A stretch of 64,000 nt of DNA from Juglans regia (GCF_001411555.2 NC_049916.1:2976001-3040000), one strand, 5' to 3'. Shown: positions 1-12,303, numbered from the stretch's first letter. Numbers and translations: made by a program. Notes: generated from the sequence alone by a model not told the origin.

Positions 1-800
1 CTCTAGAGCTTCCACTCCATTGGAGGATGCTAAGGTTGGAAACAAGGTGGTATATTGATGTATATAGGAGCAAAGAAGGCATGAACCCTCTCTTGCTAAA
101 ACTTGCAGAACTGGATTTCAACGTGGTACAAGCAGCCCATCAAGAAGATCTAAAACAAGCATCAAGGTAAAAAAAGCATGTACTTTTTCATTCAAAAGGT
201 TCTAAAAAAAACACTCTGTTATTACTCTAAAACTGATAATCCCTTATTTGATTCTCGTTAAGGTGGTGGAAGAGTACTGGGTTGGAAGAGACGTTGAGCT
301 TTGCGAGGGATAGGTTGATGGAGAATTTCTTCTGGACAGTGGGAGTAATATTTCAGCCTAATTTTGGATATTGTAGGAGAATGTTGACAAAGCTCATCAC
401 ACTGATGACAATAATAGATGATGTTTATGATGTATATGGTTCTTTGGAAGAACTGGAGCTCTTCACAGATGCCATGGAGAGGTATGCACTAAATGGCAAT
501 ACACAGTTAGTGCTAACTATTATATATAAGGCCATGATCTTTGACATAAGAAGTACTTATAAATTCTGTTTGCTTTCCAGATGGGATACCAATGCAATGG
601 ATCAACTCCCATATTACATGAAGATATGTTTCCTTACTCTCCACAACGCCGTCAACGAAATGGCTTTCGACGTGCTAAAGGAACAAGGATTCCACATCAT
701 TCGATACCTTAAGAAAGTGGTATTGAATTGGCTTCTATACTCATGAAGATTAATATATGTAGTTCAAACTACTTTCTTTCTTATAAATTGGTCATGTTTT

Positions 801-834
<34 letters not shown>

Positions 835-3800
835 TGATCACTCACTCTTTTGATCTTCATTGCTTGCTCCATTATAAATGTTTTCAGATGGTAGATTTGT
901 GTAGATCTTTTATGTTGGAAGCTAAGTGGTTCTACACCGGATATAAACCAAGCTTTGAAGAATACATAGAGAATGCATGGATCTCAATTGCAGCACCAGT
1001 TGTATTGGTGCATGCATATTTTCTTGTCACGAATCCAATAACTACGGAAGCTTTGGAGTGCTTGGAAGGGTACCCAGATATAATCCGTTGGTCATCACTG
1101 ATAGGAAGGCTTACTGATGATCTTGGAACCTCTAAGGTACTTATGCTGGCTGCAAATTGCATCATCTGCATGCATCCAATACATTACACCAAAATATACA
1201 CATTTAATGCCCTGATCCCCGGCCTGTTTGAAAACATGAAGCTGATCATTTGCGGTCATTCATGTGAACCCCACACGAACAGCATTAAAAAAAGTTATTA
1301 GAACTACATGATGTGTTTAGCTATCATTATCATTAGAATTAAATAATTTTATTTAGTCATAAAAGGAAAGGTTGTTCCATATTCTAGACTTTGTTATTTC
1401 TAGTCATATATGCTGACGTGGCATATAATTTAAGTACCTGTCTAATTAAGTATTAGACATATGAATTCACTTAAAATGTGTCACCACAGCAGGTGTAATT
1501 AAGAATGACAAAGTCTAGAATGAGAATAATGGTTAGTACTTAAAGCATAAAATATATTTTTTTAGAGATTTTATTTAAAGTTATATGTTTCTCTTGTTTA
1601 AAGATCGTGGCGGAACGTAATATTCTTATCATGTGTATTTTGAAACACAGGATGTATTAGACACTGAGCATGCAGCAGCTACAAGTCGTTTTCCACCCAC
1701 AACAACAACCACAAGTCGTTCTGTACAAGGATAACATTCTGCCTATTATATTTTTACTTGTATTCTATTCCTATTTCTTTTATTATTTTCTGCACATATT
1801 ACGTTAATTAGCTGGCTTTCTATTTTAGGTAAAAGGATTCTGTTAGTTTGTTAGTTTGTTAGAGCAGAGTGTGTATAAAGTAAACCTCCTTGTATCGTGC
1901 AGTAGTACAAAAATATACAGTGCAAAACTTTCCAGACCTTCATGCATTATACTCTCTGTTTTCTTCCTTTTTGAAATGTTACATGGTATCTAGAGCCTGA
2001 GAGAATCCCACCATGGAGGACCCTCTTGAAAGTTCTGCCGATTCTTCTTCTACCCACACAGACAATTCCGCAAACACCTCTCGTGCCATCAATCCCACCA
2101 TGGCTCGTTACTTGAACTTGAGTGACCCCAACAATCCTTTTCGACTGGACCATGGAGACAATCCAGCAGTGATTTTAGTCACTGATCTACTCACGACTGA
2201 TAATTACCCCACTTGGTCGCGCGCTATGCGACGGGCACTTCGTGCTAAGAACAAATTAGGGTTCATCACGGGTACAATCCCCCAACCAACTGACCTCGCA
2301 GATCCTCTCTTTGAGCTTTGGGAGCGTTGCAATGACATGGTGGTTTCGTGGATCCAGAATTCGATCAGCCCCTCCATCAAGTCTAGCGTGGTGTTCGTTG
2401 ATGATGCGCGTGATATTTGGTCTGATCTTCAGGATCGCTTCTCCCAACAGAACGGCCCCCGCATCTTCCAGCTCAAGAAAACCCTAGCCAGTCTTCTCCA
2501 AGACCATGACTCTGTAAGTGTCTACTATGGTAAGCTAAAAACTCTCTGGGATGAGCTTTCGATATATGACCCCATCCCCGTTTGCAATTGTGGAACCATG
2601 AAAACACTGTTAGACCGATACCAGCGTGACTGTGTATTTCAATTTCTTATGGGTTTACATGATACATATTCCAATGTTCGTGACCAAATCATGCTCCTAG
2701 ATCCCTTACCCGCTGTTACAAAAGTTTTTTCCCTCATCCAACAACAGGAACATCAACATCAACTCATTTCTCATTCCCCCTCCCCTGATTCCATGGCCTT
2801 AGCTGTTAAAAGACCTTTTGTTCCAAATGCCAAATACTCACCTCAGTCACGACCCCTTTCAAAGAAAGACCGACCTTATTGCACCCATTGTAAGATTTCA
2901 GGCCACACTTTTGAAACATGTTTCAAAGCTGGTAATGCCGAGGCCCCCGTGTGTTCTCACTGCAACTTATCTGGACACACCATGGAGAAGTGTTACAAAT
3001 TGCATGGATACCCACCAGGCCATAAACTCTTTAACAAGCCCCATAGCTCTGCTGTTTTTGCTACTCAATCTATGTTATCTTCTGCTTCTAATCTTGAGGA
3101 AATTAGTGATGAAAGAGTGGGTCTCACAAGGTCACAGTATCAGCAGTTAATAGCCTTACTTCAACCAAGGGAGCCTTCCATTGCTGCTCAGTTATCTACT
3201 AAACAGATTCAGTCCAATCATCAACCTGCCAATCAGCCTTCCACGCATTCCCATCTCTCTGGTACTCTTTTTTGTCTCTCTACCTGCACACACAACACTC
3301 TTCACTCACTTGATAGTTGTTGGATCATCGACACAGGTGCAACAGACCATATGGTCTGCTGCACTTCATTGTTCACTCAAATCACTGCACATGTTAATTA
3401 TTCTGTTAAGTTACCAAATGGCACTTAAGCTCCTGTCACCCACATTGGCACTGTCCAAATAACATCATCACTCTGCCTAACCGAGGTTCTATGCATTCCT
3501 TCCTTCCATTTTAATTTAATCTTAGCCAAGAAATTGGCTAACTCTCTCACATGCTGTCTGGTTTTTTTATCTGATTGTTGCTTCATTCAGGACCTTTTCT
3601 CTTGGACAACGATTGGGAAGGGTGAAGTACGGAATGGCTTGTACCACTTGTTAAGAACTGTCGTCTCTCCTTCAGCTCTTGTCAACACTTTTTCACAGTT
3701 TCCACATACCAAATTTACTGTTTCAGCTTCTGTTAAGTCCAATGTTGATGTCACTGACCTTTGGCATTGTCGCCTAGGTCACCTTTCATTTCCATGTTTA

Positions 3801-6800
3801 AGTTTAATTTCCGATCCTATTGTCAAGGATAATATTTCCTCTATCAATAGCAAACCATGTTACATTTGTCCTTTGGCTAAACTTCATCGTCTTCCTTTTC
3901 CTTATAGTCAACATAAGACTTCTGGACCTTTTCAAATCATACACTGCGACCTTTGGGGACCATGCTCAGTTACTGCCTATAATGGTTACAAATATTTCCT
4001 AACCATTGTTGATGACTTCACTCGAAGCACTTGGCTCTATTTACTTCAAAACAAAGCAGAAACCAGAAAATGGATCACATCTTTTTCAAATCTGGTTAAG
4101 ACTCAATTTAACCTTAAAATCAAAGTCTTAAGAAGTAATAATGGGAATGAATTCCAAATGATAGATTTTTTTAACACTAAAGGCATTATACATCAAAAAA
4201 GTTGTGTTGCCACTCCTCAACAAAACGGTGTTGTGGAGAGAAAACATCAACACTTGCTCAACGTGGCTAGAGCACTAAGATTTCAAGCTAGTTTGCCACT
4301 TGAATACTGGAGTGATTGTGTCTTAACTGCCACTTACCTTATAAATAGGACTCCTAGTCCCATTCTTCACAACAAAACTCCATATGAGCTTCTCTTCCAC
4401 TCCAAACCCACTTATGCTCACATAAGAGTTTTTGGATCTCTTTGTTTTGCAACTACTCTTTCCCATGGTAGAAAAAAGTTTGATTCCCGAGGTCGCATGT
4501 GCATTTTTCTTGGATATCCTTTCGGTATCAAAGGATATAAACTCCTTGATCTTGCCACAAAATCCACTTTTGTCTCTAGGGATGTTGTCTTTCATGAGTC
4601 AGTTTTTCCATTTCAGTCATTGCCTTCACCCACCTCTACCATATCCAATGCACCTAACCTGGTTTTTACTCAACCCCTACCAGATTCTCTTGACTTCCCA
4701 ACTTACACTTCCAATTCCATTCCTCTCCTTCCAACAGATTCTGCCAACTTATCCTCACCTTCTAATTTTCCAGCTTCTACAGCACCAAATCACTCTCACT
4801 CAGAAATTATTCCCACTGCTCCACTTTCCATACCTACCCGTGCCATTTCCTCCCCCAACATTGCTATTAACACCCCACCTCGCAGGTCAACAAGACTAAG
4901 GAGAGCACCACAGTACTTACAAGACTTTCACTGTCAACAAGCCTCAATTTCTGCTTCATCACCATTGTTGTCCAAGTCAATCTTTGCCGCCATTGGTAAT
5001 CCTTATTTCTTAACAAATTTTCTCACTTACCAGAAATTTTCACCCTCTTTTACTGCTTTTTCTACTTCCATTTCCACTGTTTCTGAACCACAAACATATA
5101 AGCAAGCTCTGAAAGACCCTGGCTGGTGTCAAGCTATGAACACCGAACTGCAAGCCTTAGAACAGAATCATACTTGGATCCTCACTGATTTACCTCCTGG
5201 AAAAGAAGCTATCGATTGTAAATATGTCTACAAAACAAAATTCCATTCTAATGGGACCATTGAGAGGCTGAAAGCAAGGCTTGTCGCCAAGGGTTTTACA
5301 CAACAAGAAGGAGTTGACTACACAGAAACTTTTTCCCCAGTTGCTAAGCTGGTCACAGTCCGAGTTTTACTTTCTGTAGCTGCTGTCCGAGGCTGGTCTC
5401 TTCACCAATTTGATGTCAACAACGCATTTCTCCATGGCAGCCTAGAAGAGGAGATTTATATGCGCAAACCACCAGGCTACAACAAAGGAGGCCCTCATCA
5501 AGTATGTAAACTGCTTAAGAGCATTTATGGTCTCAAGCAAGCCTCGAGACAATGGTATTCCAAGTTCTCTTCCTCACTTATTCTCTTTGGTTTTGAGCAA
5601 TCAAAAGTTGATTACAGCCTTTTCACTAAACTAGATGGCACTTCATTTACTGCCTTACTAGTTTATGTTGACGATATTATCGTTGCTGGAAATTGTCCAA
5701 CCTCCATTGCTTCCCTCAAAACTTTCCTTAACAATCATTTTAAAATCAAAGATCTTGGATCTTTGCGATATTTTCTTGGATTGGAGGTTGCCCAATCTTC
5801 AAAAGGGATCCATCTATGCCAACGGAAGTATGCCTTAGACATTTTAGTTGACTCAGGCACACTTGGCAGCAAGCCTCTCAAGCTGCCTCTCCACCAAAAT
5901 TTTAAGATATGCAAAACTTCTGGTGATCCTCTTCAAGATCCTAGTTCTTATCGTAGGTTGATTGGGCGTCTGCTGTACTTAACAATCACTAGGCCTGACA
6001 TTTGTTACCCTGTCCAGCTCTTAAGTCAGTACATGGATCATCCCACAACTACACATTTAGCTACTGCTCATAATATACTTAGATATATTAAAGCAGCCCC
6101 TGGACAAGGCATTCTACTATCATCTGAATCTCAGCTCCAGCTCAAGGCATATTGTGATTCTGATTGGGCCTCATGCCCCGACACTCGTCGCTCGGTTACA
6201 GGCTACTGCATTCTTCTTGGTAGCTTACTGGTTTCATGGAAGACAAAGAAACAATCTGTCGTTTCCCGCTCCTCAGCTGAAGCCGAGTACCGTTCCATGG
6301 CCTCCACATGTTCTGAGCTTACTTGGTTGAGATATTTGCTCACTGATTTGAGAGTTTCACATCCGCAAGCTGCCTTCCTCTACTGTGACAATCAAGCAGC
6401 CCTCCACATCGCTGCAAATCCAGTTTTCCACGAACGAACGAAGCACATCGAGTTGGATTGTCACCTAATCAGAGACAAGATCCAAGAGGGTAGTATCACC
6501 ACTACCCATGTCCCCTCTCACTGCCAAATAGCAGACATTTTCACAAAAGCACTACCGTCTTCTCTCCTCCAATCACACTTAGCCAAGATGGGAATAGTAA
6601 ATCTCTATTCTCCATCTTGTGGGGGGCTATTAGACACTGAGCATGCAGCAGCTACAAGTCGTTTTCCACCCACAACAACAACCACAAGTCGTTCTGTACA
6701 AGGATAACATTCTGCCTATTATATTTTTACTTGTATTCTATTCCTATTTCTTTTATTATTTTCTGCACATATTACGTTAATTAGCTGGCTTTCTATTTTA

Positions 6801-7272
6801 GGTAAAAGGATTTTGTTAGTTTGTTAGTTTGTTGGAGCAGAGTGTGTATAAAGTAAACCTCCTTGTATCGTGCAGTAGTACAGAAATATACAGTGCAAAA
6901 CTTTCCAGACCTTCATGCATTATACTCTCTGTTTTCTTCCTTTCTAAAATGTTACAGAATGAGCTAAAAAGAGGTGATGTTCCTAAATCAATCGAATATT
7001 ATATGAACGAAACCGATGTTGAAGTTGATGAAGATGATGCTCGTGAATACATAAGATCTTCGATTAGTGCGACGTGGAAGAAGATGAATAAAGAACAACT
7101 GATCTTAACTTCTCCCTTATCAAAAATATATGTTGAAAGCGCTATAAACCTTGTAAGAATGGCCCAATGCATATACCAGCAAGGAGATGGACATGGCGTT
7201 CAAGATGGTGACACTCAGGATCGTGTTTTGTCATTACTTGTTCGTCCCATTCTTATAGATAAAGATCATTAA
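1..7272 (+). CDS. Monoterpene synthase copy A (TPS-b type), 5' part outside window, last exon split by a copia element
   Basis: Exons visible: 1-166 (end of exon 3), 263-481, 581-719, 888-1136, then the terminal exon, of which only GATG (1651-1654) lies before the retrotransposon and the rest (6958-7272) after it. The coding sequence carries the RDR motif, the metal-binding DDVYD motif (exon 4) and DDLGTSK at the end of exon 6, the start of the second metal-binding motif. Lengths and splice phases match copy C exon by exon (219, 139, 249, 315 nt) and the nucleotides differ by only a few per exon (3 of 219 in exon 4, 2 of 139 in exon 5), so this is a recent tandem duplicate. No frameshift or stop is seen apart from the insertion. 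Using the old acceptor at 1649-1650, translation would run 27 codons into the LTR and stop. Using the new AG at 6956-6957, exon 7 is restored in frame. Product would be a plastid class I monoterpene cyclase; the actual terpene cannot be read from sequence. Confidence 0.85.
805..836. repeat. (TA)n microsatellite in intron 5 of TPS copy A
   Basis: An uninterrupted AT run, longer than the matching run in copy C (19853-19866). Confidence 0.9.
1655..1983 (+). repeat. 5' LTR of the copia element
   Basis: Begins TATTAGACACTG and ends GAAATGTTACA. A TATA-like GTATAAAG near 1873 is the probable promoter core. The left end is TA rather than the canonical TG; both LTRs share this, so it is not a point mutation in one copy. 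Confidence 0.95.
2013..6707 (+). pseudogene. Copia gag-pol polyprotein with one in-frame stop
   Basis: One reading frame from ATG 2013 to 6707, interrupted only by TAA at 3426-3428. Order: copia-type gag region (UBN2/Retrotran_gag style) from the start; two CCHC-like zinc knuckles near 2880-3000; aspartic protease motif DTGA near 3330; pre-integrase and integrase 3760-4500; reverse transcriptase with YVDD at 5664-5675; RNase H about 6130-6560, ending with a tail that runs into the 3' LTR. Two lesions matter: the stop lies between protease and integrase, and the second integrase catalytic Asp (motif RSDNG in the family) reads RSNNG here (codon 4137-4139). Both look like recent single-base changes. 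The element is therefore probably unable to move by itself. Confidence 0.93.
6628..6956 (+). repeat. 3' LTR of the copia element
   Basis: Same length as the 5' LTR with five substitutions. Its pyrimidine-rich end (about 6923-6945) followed by GTTACA, joined to the G of the target duplication, forms a good 3' splice site for the host gene. Confidence 0.95.
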
Positions 7273-7475
7273 CATGATTAATAATTGTTATGAGTGGAAT
7301 ATTTTAAGCTAAAAGGACTCGAGTAGGGACCTTGGGGCCCCTAATTACTCTTTAAATAATTAGTTGTTTTATGAAAATCTTTTGATGTAAGTTACTTGAA
7401 AATAAAAATAAATAAAAGAACGACGAGTCACCCTTTATAAGTTTTCATTATCTTATAATCACAAGTGGGTTAAAT
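7273..7475 (+). other. 3' flank of TPS copy A, shared with copy C
   Basis: After the stop codon, near-identity with the copy C flank continues to about 7475, matching about 21165. Beyond the shared AAGTGGGTTAAATTTGT the two loci diverge, which marks the right end of the duplicated block. Confidence 0.75.
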
Positions 7476-7602
7476 TTGTAATTTGACTTTCAACCAAACT
7501 GCAAACACTTCTAAGTCTTTAATCCTTTATTTAATCCCATAAGAGAAGGACACACAAAACGCTCTCTAGGGTTTTTGTCGTTTTGCTTGGGTTGGTGCAC
7601 AG

Positions 7603-7971
7603 GTGGCTGCAGCCTTGGCCGCTATGGCGGCGTCTGGGTCTTCGCCTGACATAGTGAGGACGCTTGCTGATATTGTTTTGTCCCGCCCATTACCTATGCC
7701 AGAGGTAGTGGTCCCCATGCATGAAGCAAAATTGGTCGAGGGAGACTTATGTTTTGTTTTCAACAAGGAAGAGATCACACGAACGGCGGCTCCATTTCGT
7801 TTCTCAGTGGTGCTAACATTCCAGCAATGTCGACCTTCTCTAGATGTTATCTGGGGATATATATTAAAAATCGATGGAGAGCGTCCTCAATGCCGGTTGT
7901 TGGTGCTAGAGATTCAAATGTCTAACATAAAATCACATCCTCTAGAAAGCGGATCGAATTTGTGTCATTAG
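7603..7971 (+). pseudogene. Fragment resembling a DUF4283-type (LINE ORF1-like) domain
   Basis: A 122-codon open frame; the first real ATG is at 7624. The middle part (FVFNKEEITRTAAPFRFSVV followed by RPSLDVIWGYI) resembles the DUF4283 domain found in plant LINE first ORFs and in stray host proteins. There is no zinc knuckle, no downstream endonuclease or reverse transcriptase, and similarity fades after about 7900. I read it as a LINE remnant; it could be an unrelated short gene. Confidence 0.4.
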
Positions 7972-8159
7972 TTTTTAATGATATAATAACATCTTACATA
8001 ATAAGAAAGATAAATATGTTTTGATTTTTTGTAAGTTTCTAGCTATTTGAATTATCTTCAATTCAGAGAAACATGTATATACTGTGAGAGAGATGCAAGC
8101 TCCACCTCTCGAGCAAATAATCTGGTCACCTGCCCTAACAAAAATTGACAAAGAAAGAA

Positions 8160-8285
8160 CAAAAATGGTGAAACTACATATACATATATATGTATATACT
8201 GCAGCATATATATATATATATACACTTGTAGTGATGAAACATCCAAGGGACGTTTGCCCCCTGGAGACAAATTATATATGGTCAT

Positions 8286-8317
<32 letters not shown>

Positions 8318-8345
8318 ATATATATTATATATATATATAGATAGA
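8160..8345. repeat. TA-rich microsatellite tract
   Basis: Several (TA)n runs between short unique segments, densest at 8285-8340. Confidence 0.9.
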
Positions 8346-8399
8346 AATAAAAATAACATAATTGTATTATAAAAAAAATTATATTTTCTTACAAATTTA

Positions 8400-9860
8400 T
8401 AAATATAACTCAAAAAATACTGCAGCATAAGAGACGAAAAAATAGAATAACTACAAATGACACAACAAAAAAAAAAACTTCAAAAAGAAAGATAGCAAAA
8501 AATCACAGGGAAAAAAAACCCAACATTGCAACAAAAAATACACAAATGAAAAAATATACAAACATGAAAAAAAAAACGAAATCACATAACCAATATAATA
8601 ATAATGAGCAATGAAATACAAAAAAAATTTCCGTGTCTCAGACATGACACTATCATCACAGCTGATTGCAACAAGTGAAGTGCATCAAAACACTCACTTA
8701 AACCGGCCTTTAAAAAAAAAAGCTTTAAATCTTAAAAAAATAAAGTGGAATTATCTTTCATGGTATAACAAACGAAAAGAATCCATATATTTCTTCCACA
8801 AACAAACAAATACTATCTATTAAATGATAAAAGATCACAGTCTTTTAAAGTAAAAAAAAAATCATATCTTTCATCAAAACTTCTACAAAAAAAAATAAAT
8901 AAATAACACCACAAACATGGGATGGCCGGACAAAAATTCATTTACCTCTTTTCAGAAGAACGAAGTGCATCATCGACAATGGGAAAATAACAAAAAAATA
9001 AAAAAAATGCAAGTCTTAAAGCAACATAAAAAATGCCATCCAAAAAAAAAAAAAGCCACCACAAAAATCAAATCAAATCAAATCTTCAAACACGGCAAAT
9101 AGAATCCAAATCACAATAATAATAAATAAAAGTATTCTGTAGTTGCAAGGAACCATTCGCATCGAATGGCTGCAAAACCCCACCAAAACCCCAATTGTCT
9201 TCTGTGGAATATACCACAGACTGCAATATATATGGTCATCCAAGTGAGGATTACCCTGCCATATTGATGGGGTCCCATTAAAGTAAAACTTATAGTCCCT
9301 TTAAAAAGACCAAACTATCCCTATGTAAACAGAAAAACACAACACTGCATTATACCTGAAAAAAATAACTTCACACAACTCAAACTCCAAAAAACAATAT
9401 GAATCAAAATGAATCAAAGTTGAAAAGAAATTACTTCATAGAATTAAACCAATCAAGTACAAAAATTCAAAGAGAAACAAAAACCAACAATAGAATCACA
9501 ATTTATAAAAGTATTTTTATTAACAAATAAAAATATTGAATATGACTTTTCTGGTCCATAGTTAACAATTATATTTTCTATAGTTACTACAGAAAAATAT
9601 ATATTTATAGTACATGTTAGCATCCAATAATGGCTTTTTCTATTGCGTTATTCCCATCTTTTGTAAATCCTCCAAAAATGAAGAAGTTAAAAAATGCATG
9701 AAACAAAAAACTAAACACATAAACCCATAATACCCAAATCCACAACACACACAACCCAAATTCCTTCAAAGAACTAAACAATCAAGGGCATAAGTTCAAA
9801 AGGGGGCAAAAAAGTATGAACAACTGAATAAAAAAATAAATGAAGCAGAACTTAAAAAAT
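8400..9860. other. A-rich, gene-free stretch
   Basis: The plus strand has very many A runs and few T runs. No coding signature is seen; open frames are low-complexity Lys/Asn-rich or, on the other strand, Phe/Leu-rich. It is probably part of the repeat region described for 9898-12265. Confidence 0.6.
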
Positions 9861-9897
9861 GCATGAAAGGAAAAGGCAGAGAGAGAGAGAGAGAGAG

Positions 9898-10130
9898 AGA
9901 GTTAAAACCGAAGAATAAAGGCAGAGAGAGAGAGACGGTTTTAAGTTAGAATCAAGGCATGTATCTCGGGAAAGGAAAATGAAAAAAGACCAAAATACCC
10001 CCAGTTAAAAGGACAAAAACGCTAAAACAAAAGGAGAAAAAGGAGAAAACCCAAACAAAAATGGGCAGCTACACGGACGACAAAAATCATTGTTCATGGC
10101 TATCCACACTTATTATATATAGTATAGATA
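9898..10130. repeat. First copy of a 240-bp dispersed block
   Basis: Starts in GA repeats, then a block about 80 percent similar to 12016-12265, sharing TGTTCATGGCTAKCCACAC near its right end and GGCAGCTACACGGA before that. Read on the minus strand it begins TCTATACTATATATAATAAG, reminiscent of the 5' ends of plant Helitrons. That assignment is tentative. Confidence 0.7.
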
Positions 10131-10499
10131 AATTAATAATCACATATTATAATGAAATAGTTGAGAAAAGCAAACCTTAAAGTAAAACTCCAATGTGAAT
10201 ACTATTGTTAGAAACCATCTACAAAAAAATAAACAAAATGTTAATGTCACACAATGAATATATTCACAATAAAAAATAATAAAATAATGCAAACAAATTA
10301 CAAAATGTTGTAAAAAAGGGGATACCAACCTGAAATAAAGGCCAAAACCAGTTAGTCATTATAACATCAAATGAAAAAAACAATAATTTAATAAAACAAA
10401 AATAATATAAAACAGTTATATACAGGAATTCCATTTATTAAAATCAGTTCCATACTATATATTAATTTTATAAATACAGTTATAAAATTATAACAAAAA

Positions 10500-11850
10500 A
10501 TCACTAAAGATTTATACAGAAATGAAAAAAAAATTACAAATACAATCCTCAAACTAAATAGCCCAAGAAATTTACATGTAGTGCAGAAAATTATTAACAC
10601 ACATGTAATGCAAAAAAAAACCAGAAAAACCACAACATGCAAGCAAATAACATACAAAATGAAAGCAAATAAAAAATTAATAACACACATGCAATGCAGA
10701 AAAAGCCACAAAAACCATAACATACAAGCAAATAACATATAAAAGGAAAGCAAATAACCAAATATAAACTGACTTCCATCTAACTGCACAACCAAAAAAA
10801 ACATCCGACGCACAACATGCAAATCTACAGGAAAAAATCCCATCAAACATAATATATATATATATATATATATTTTCAAAAACATTTGAATAACAAAAAC
10901 AAAGAATAGAAAATAACTCACAACATGCAAATCTCCAGGGAAAAAAAATCAACAAAGACAAATCCAACGCTGCAAATAACAAATGCAAAGAGAGAAAATC
11001 CAAATTCAGAGAACTCACAACATGCAAATCCACAAAAAAAAACCATCAAACAACCAAAAAAACTGAAGACAAACCATCAACGAAGAGAAAAAAATAACTC
11101 ACAAAATGCACATCCACAGAAAAAACAAAAAAAACAAAACAAACAAAAAACAAAAAACAAAAAACAAGAAACAAGAAACAAGAAACAAAGAAAACAACGA
11201 AGACAAACACAATGCTACAAATAACGAACCCGAAGAGAGAAAACCCAAAACAGAAAACTCACAACATGCAAAAACAAAAAAAAAAAAAAAAAAAATCCAT
11301 CAAACAACCAAAAAAATTATATCTTTTAAAAAAACGAAATGAGAAGCAAAAAAACCGAGTTCAAACAACATGCAAACCTACAGGACAACTCACGACATGC
11401 AAATCCGAAGGAAAAAAAAAATCAAACAACCAAAAAAACCCCATCTCTTAAAAAATATGTAAATAACGAAATCACAAAAAAAACCATTAATGAAACCAAA
11501 AACACCAAAAAATAAACAACAAACAACAACAAAAAAAAAAAAAAAGGCCAAACAAACCCACGAAAAAAGTATATTTTATCACAAAAAAACACAAAAACCC
11601 ACAACATGCAAGCCCGCAACATGCAAATATAAAGAAAAAAGTTAACTTTTTTCGTAAAAAATACAAGAAAATACAAAAAATCCAAAACATCCAAACCCAC
11701 AACAAACAAATGCGAAGAGAAAACTTTATTTCATTGCAAACAAACAACACCCAACATGCAAACCATGTGAAATCCCCAAACGAACGGCACCCCCAAAATA
11801 AACCCAGCAAACTGTTGTAAAATTCCCAAACCAACAGAACCAAAAAGGAA
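10500..11850. repeat. Degenerate A-rich array with recurring AACATGCAA
   Basis: The phrase ACAACATGCAA recurs about ten times (near 10633, 10813, 10921, 11018, 11260, 11366, 11603, 11616, 11748), often followed by ATC, CAGG and a run of A. Spacing is irregular, mostly 20-150 bp. A stretch near 10590-10665 is duplicated at 10680-10755. It looks like decayed tandem repeats rather than coding DNA. Confidence 0.7.
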
Positions 11851-11872
11851 AAAAAATTGAAAAAAACAAACT

Positions 11873-11967
11873 AGAGAGAGAGAGCATCGCTTTCAGGGAA
11901 GAGAGAAGAGAGAGCTTTCGGGAAGGGAAAATGCAGAGAGAGAGAGAGAGTTAAAGTGGAATACTAA

Positions 11968-12023
<56 letters not shown>

Positions 12024-12060
12024 AAAGTGGAACAATAAAGGCAGAGAGAGAGAGAGAGAG
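11873..12060. repeat. (GA)n microsatellite cluster
   Basis: Long GAGAGA runs broken by GTTAAAGTGGAA spacers; a shorter equivalent precedes the first block at 9878-9935. Confidence 0.9.
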
Positions 12061-12264
12061 GATTTTAAGTTAAAATCGAAGTATATATCTCGGAAAAGGA
12101 AAAGATAAAAATATTAAAATACCCCAAAAAACCAAAATACCCACAGTTAAATGGACAAAAACACTAAAATAGAGGGATAAAAAGGAGAGAAAACACAAAA
12201 AAATGGCAGCTACACGGAGGACGACAAAATTATTGTTCATGGCTAGCCACACGTATCATATTAG

Positions 12265-12265
<1 letters not shown>
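12016..12265. repeat. Second copy of the 240-bp dispersed block
   Basis: Direct repeat of 9898-10130 about 2.1 kb away, same orientation, followed by (TA)n and (TG)n runs at 12266-12320. Confidence 0.7.

Positions 12266-12303
<38 letters not shown>

Larger units (their letters stand above)
1650..6961 (+). mobile_element. Ty1/copia LTR retrotransposon inserted in exon 7 of TPS copy A
   Basis: Complete element 1655-6956 with two 329-bp LTRs, a primer binding site at 1984 (TGGTATC then AGAGCC, one extra T compared with the usual initiator Met tRNA site), one long gag-pol frame and a polypurine stretch GTGGGGGG just before the 3' LTR. The flanking 5-bp duplication is GGATG (1650-1654) and GAATG (6957-6961), one mismatch. 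The LTRs differ at 5 of 329 positions, about 1.5 percent, so the insertion is young. Domain order protease, integrase, reverse transcriptase, RNase H places it in Ty1/copia. Lineage within copia is not resolved by eye. Confidence 0.97.

Noticed and set aside
2256..2447. Minus-strand frame inside the copia gag region
   Set aside because: Shadow of the gag frame.
10388..11033. Minus-strand open frames of 118-180 codons that look like membrane proteins
   Set aside because: They are the T-rich complement of A-rich repeat DNA, hence Phe/Leu/Cys-rich by composition; overlapping frames look alike and no domain is recognisable.
10925..11451. Lys/Asn/Gln-rich plus-strand frames
   Set aside because: Low-complexity translation of A-runs in the AACATGCAA array; no conserved start context or domain.
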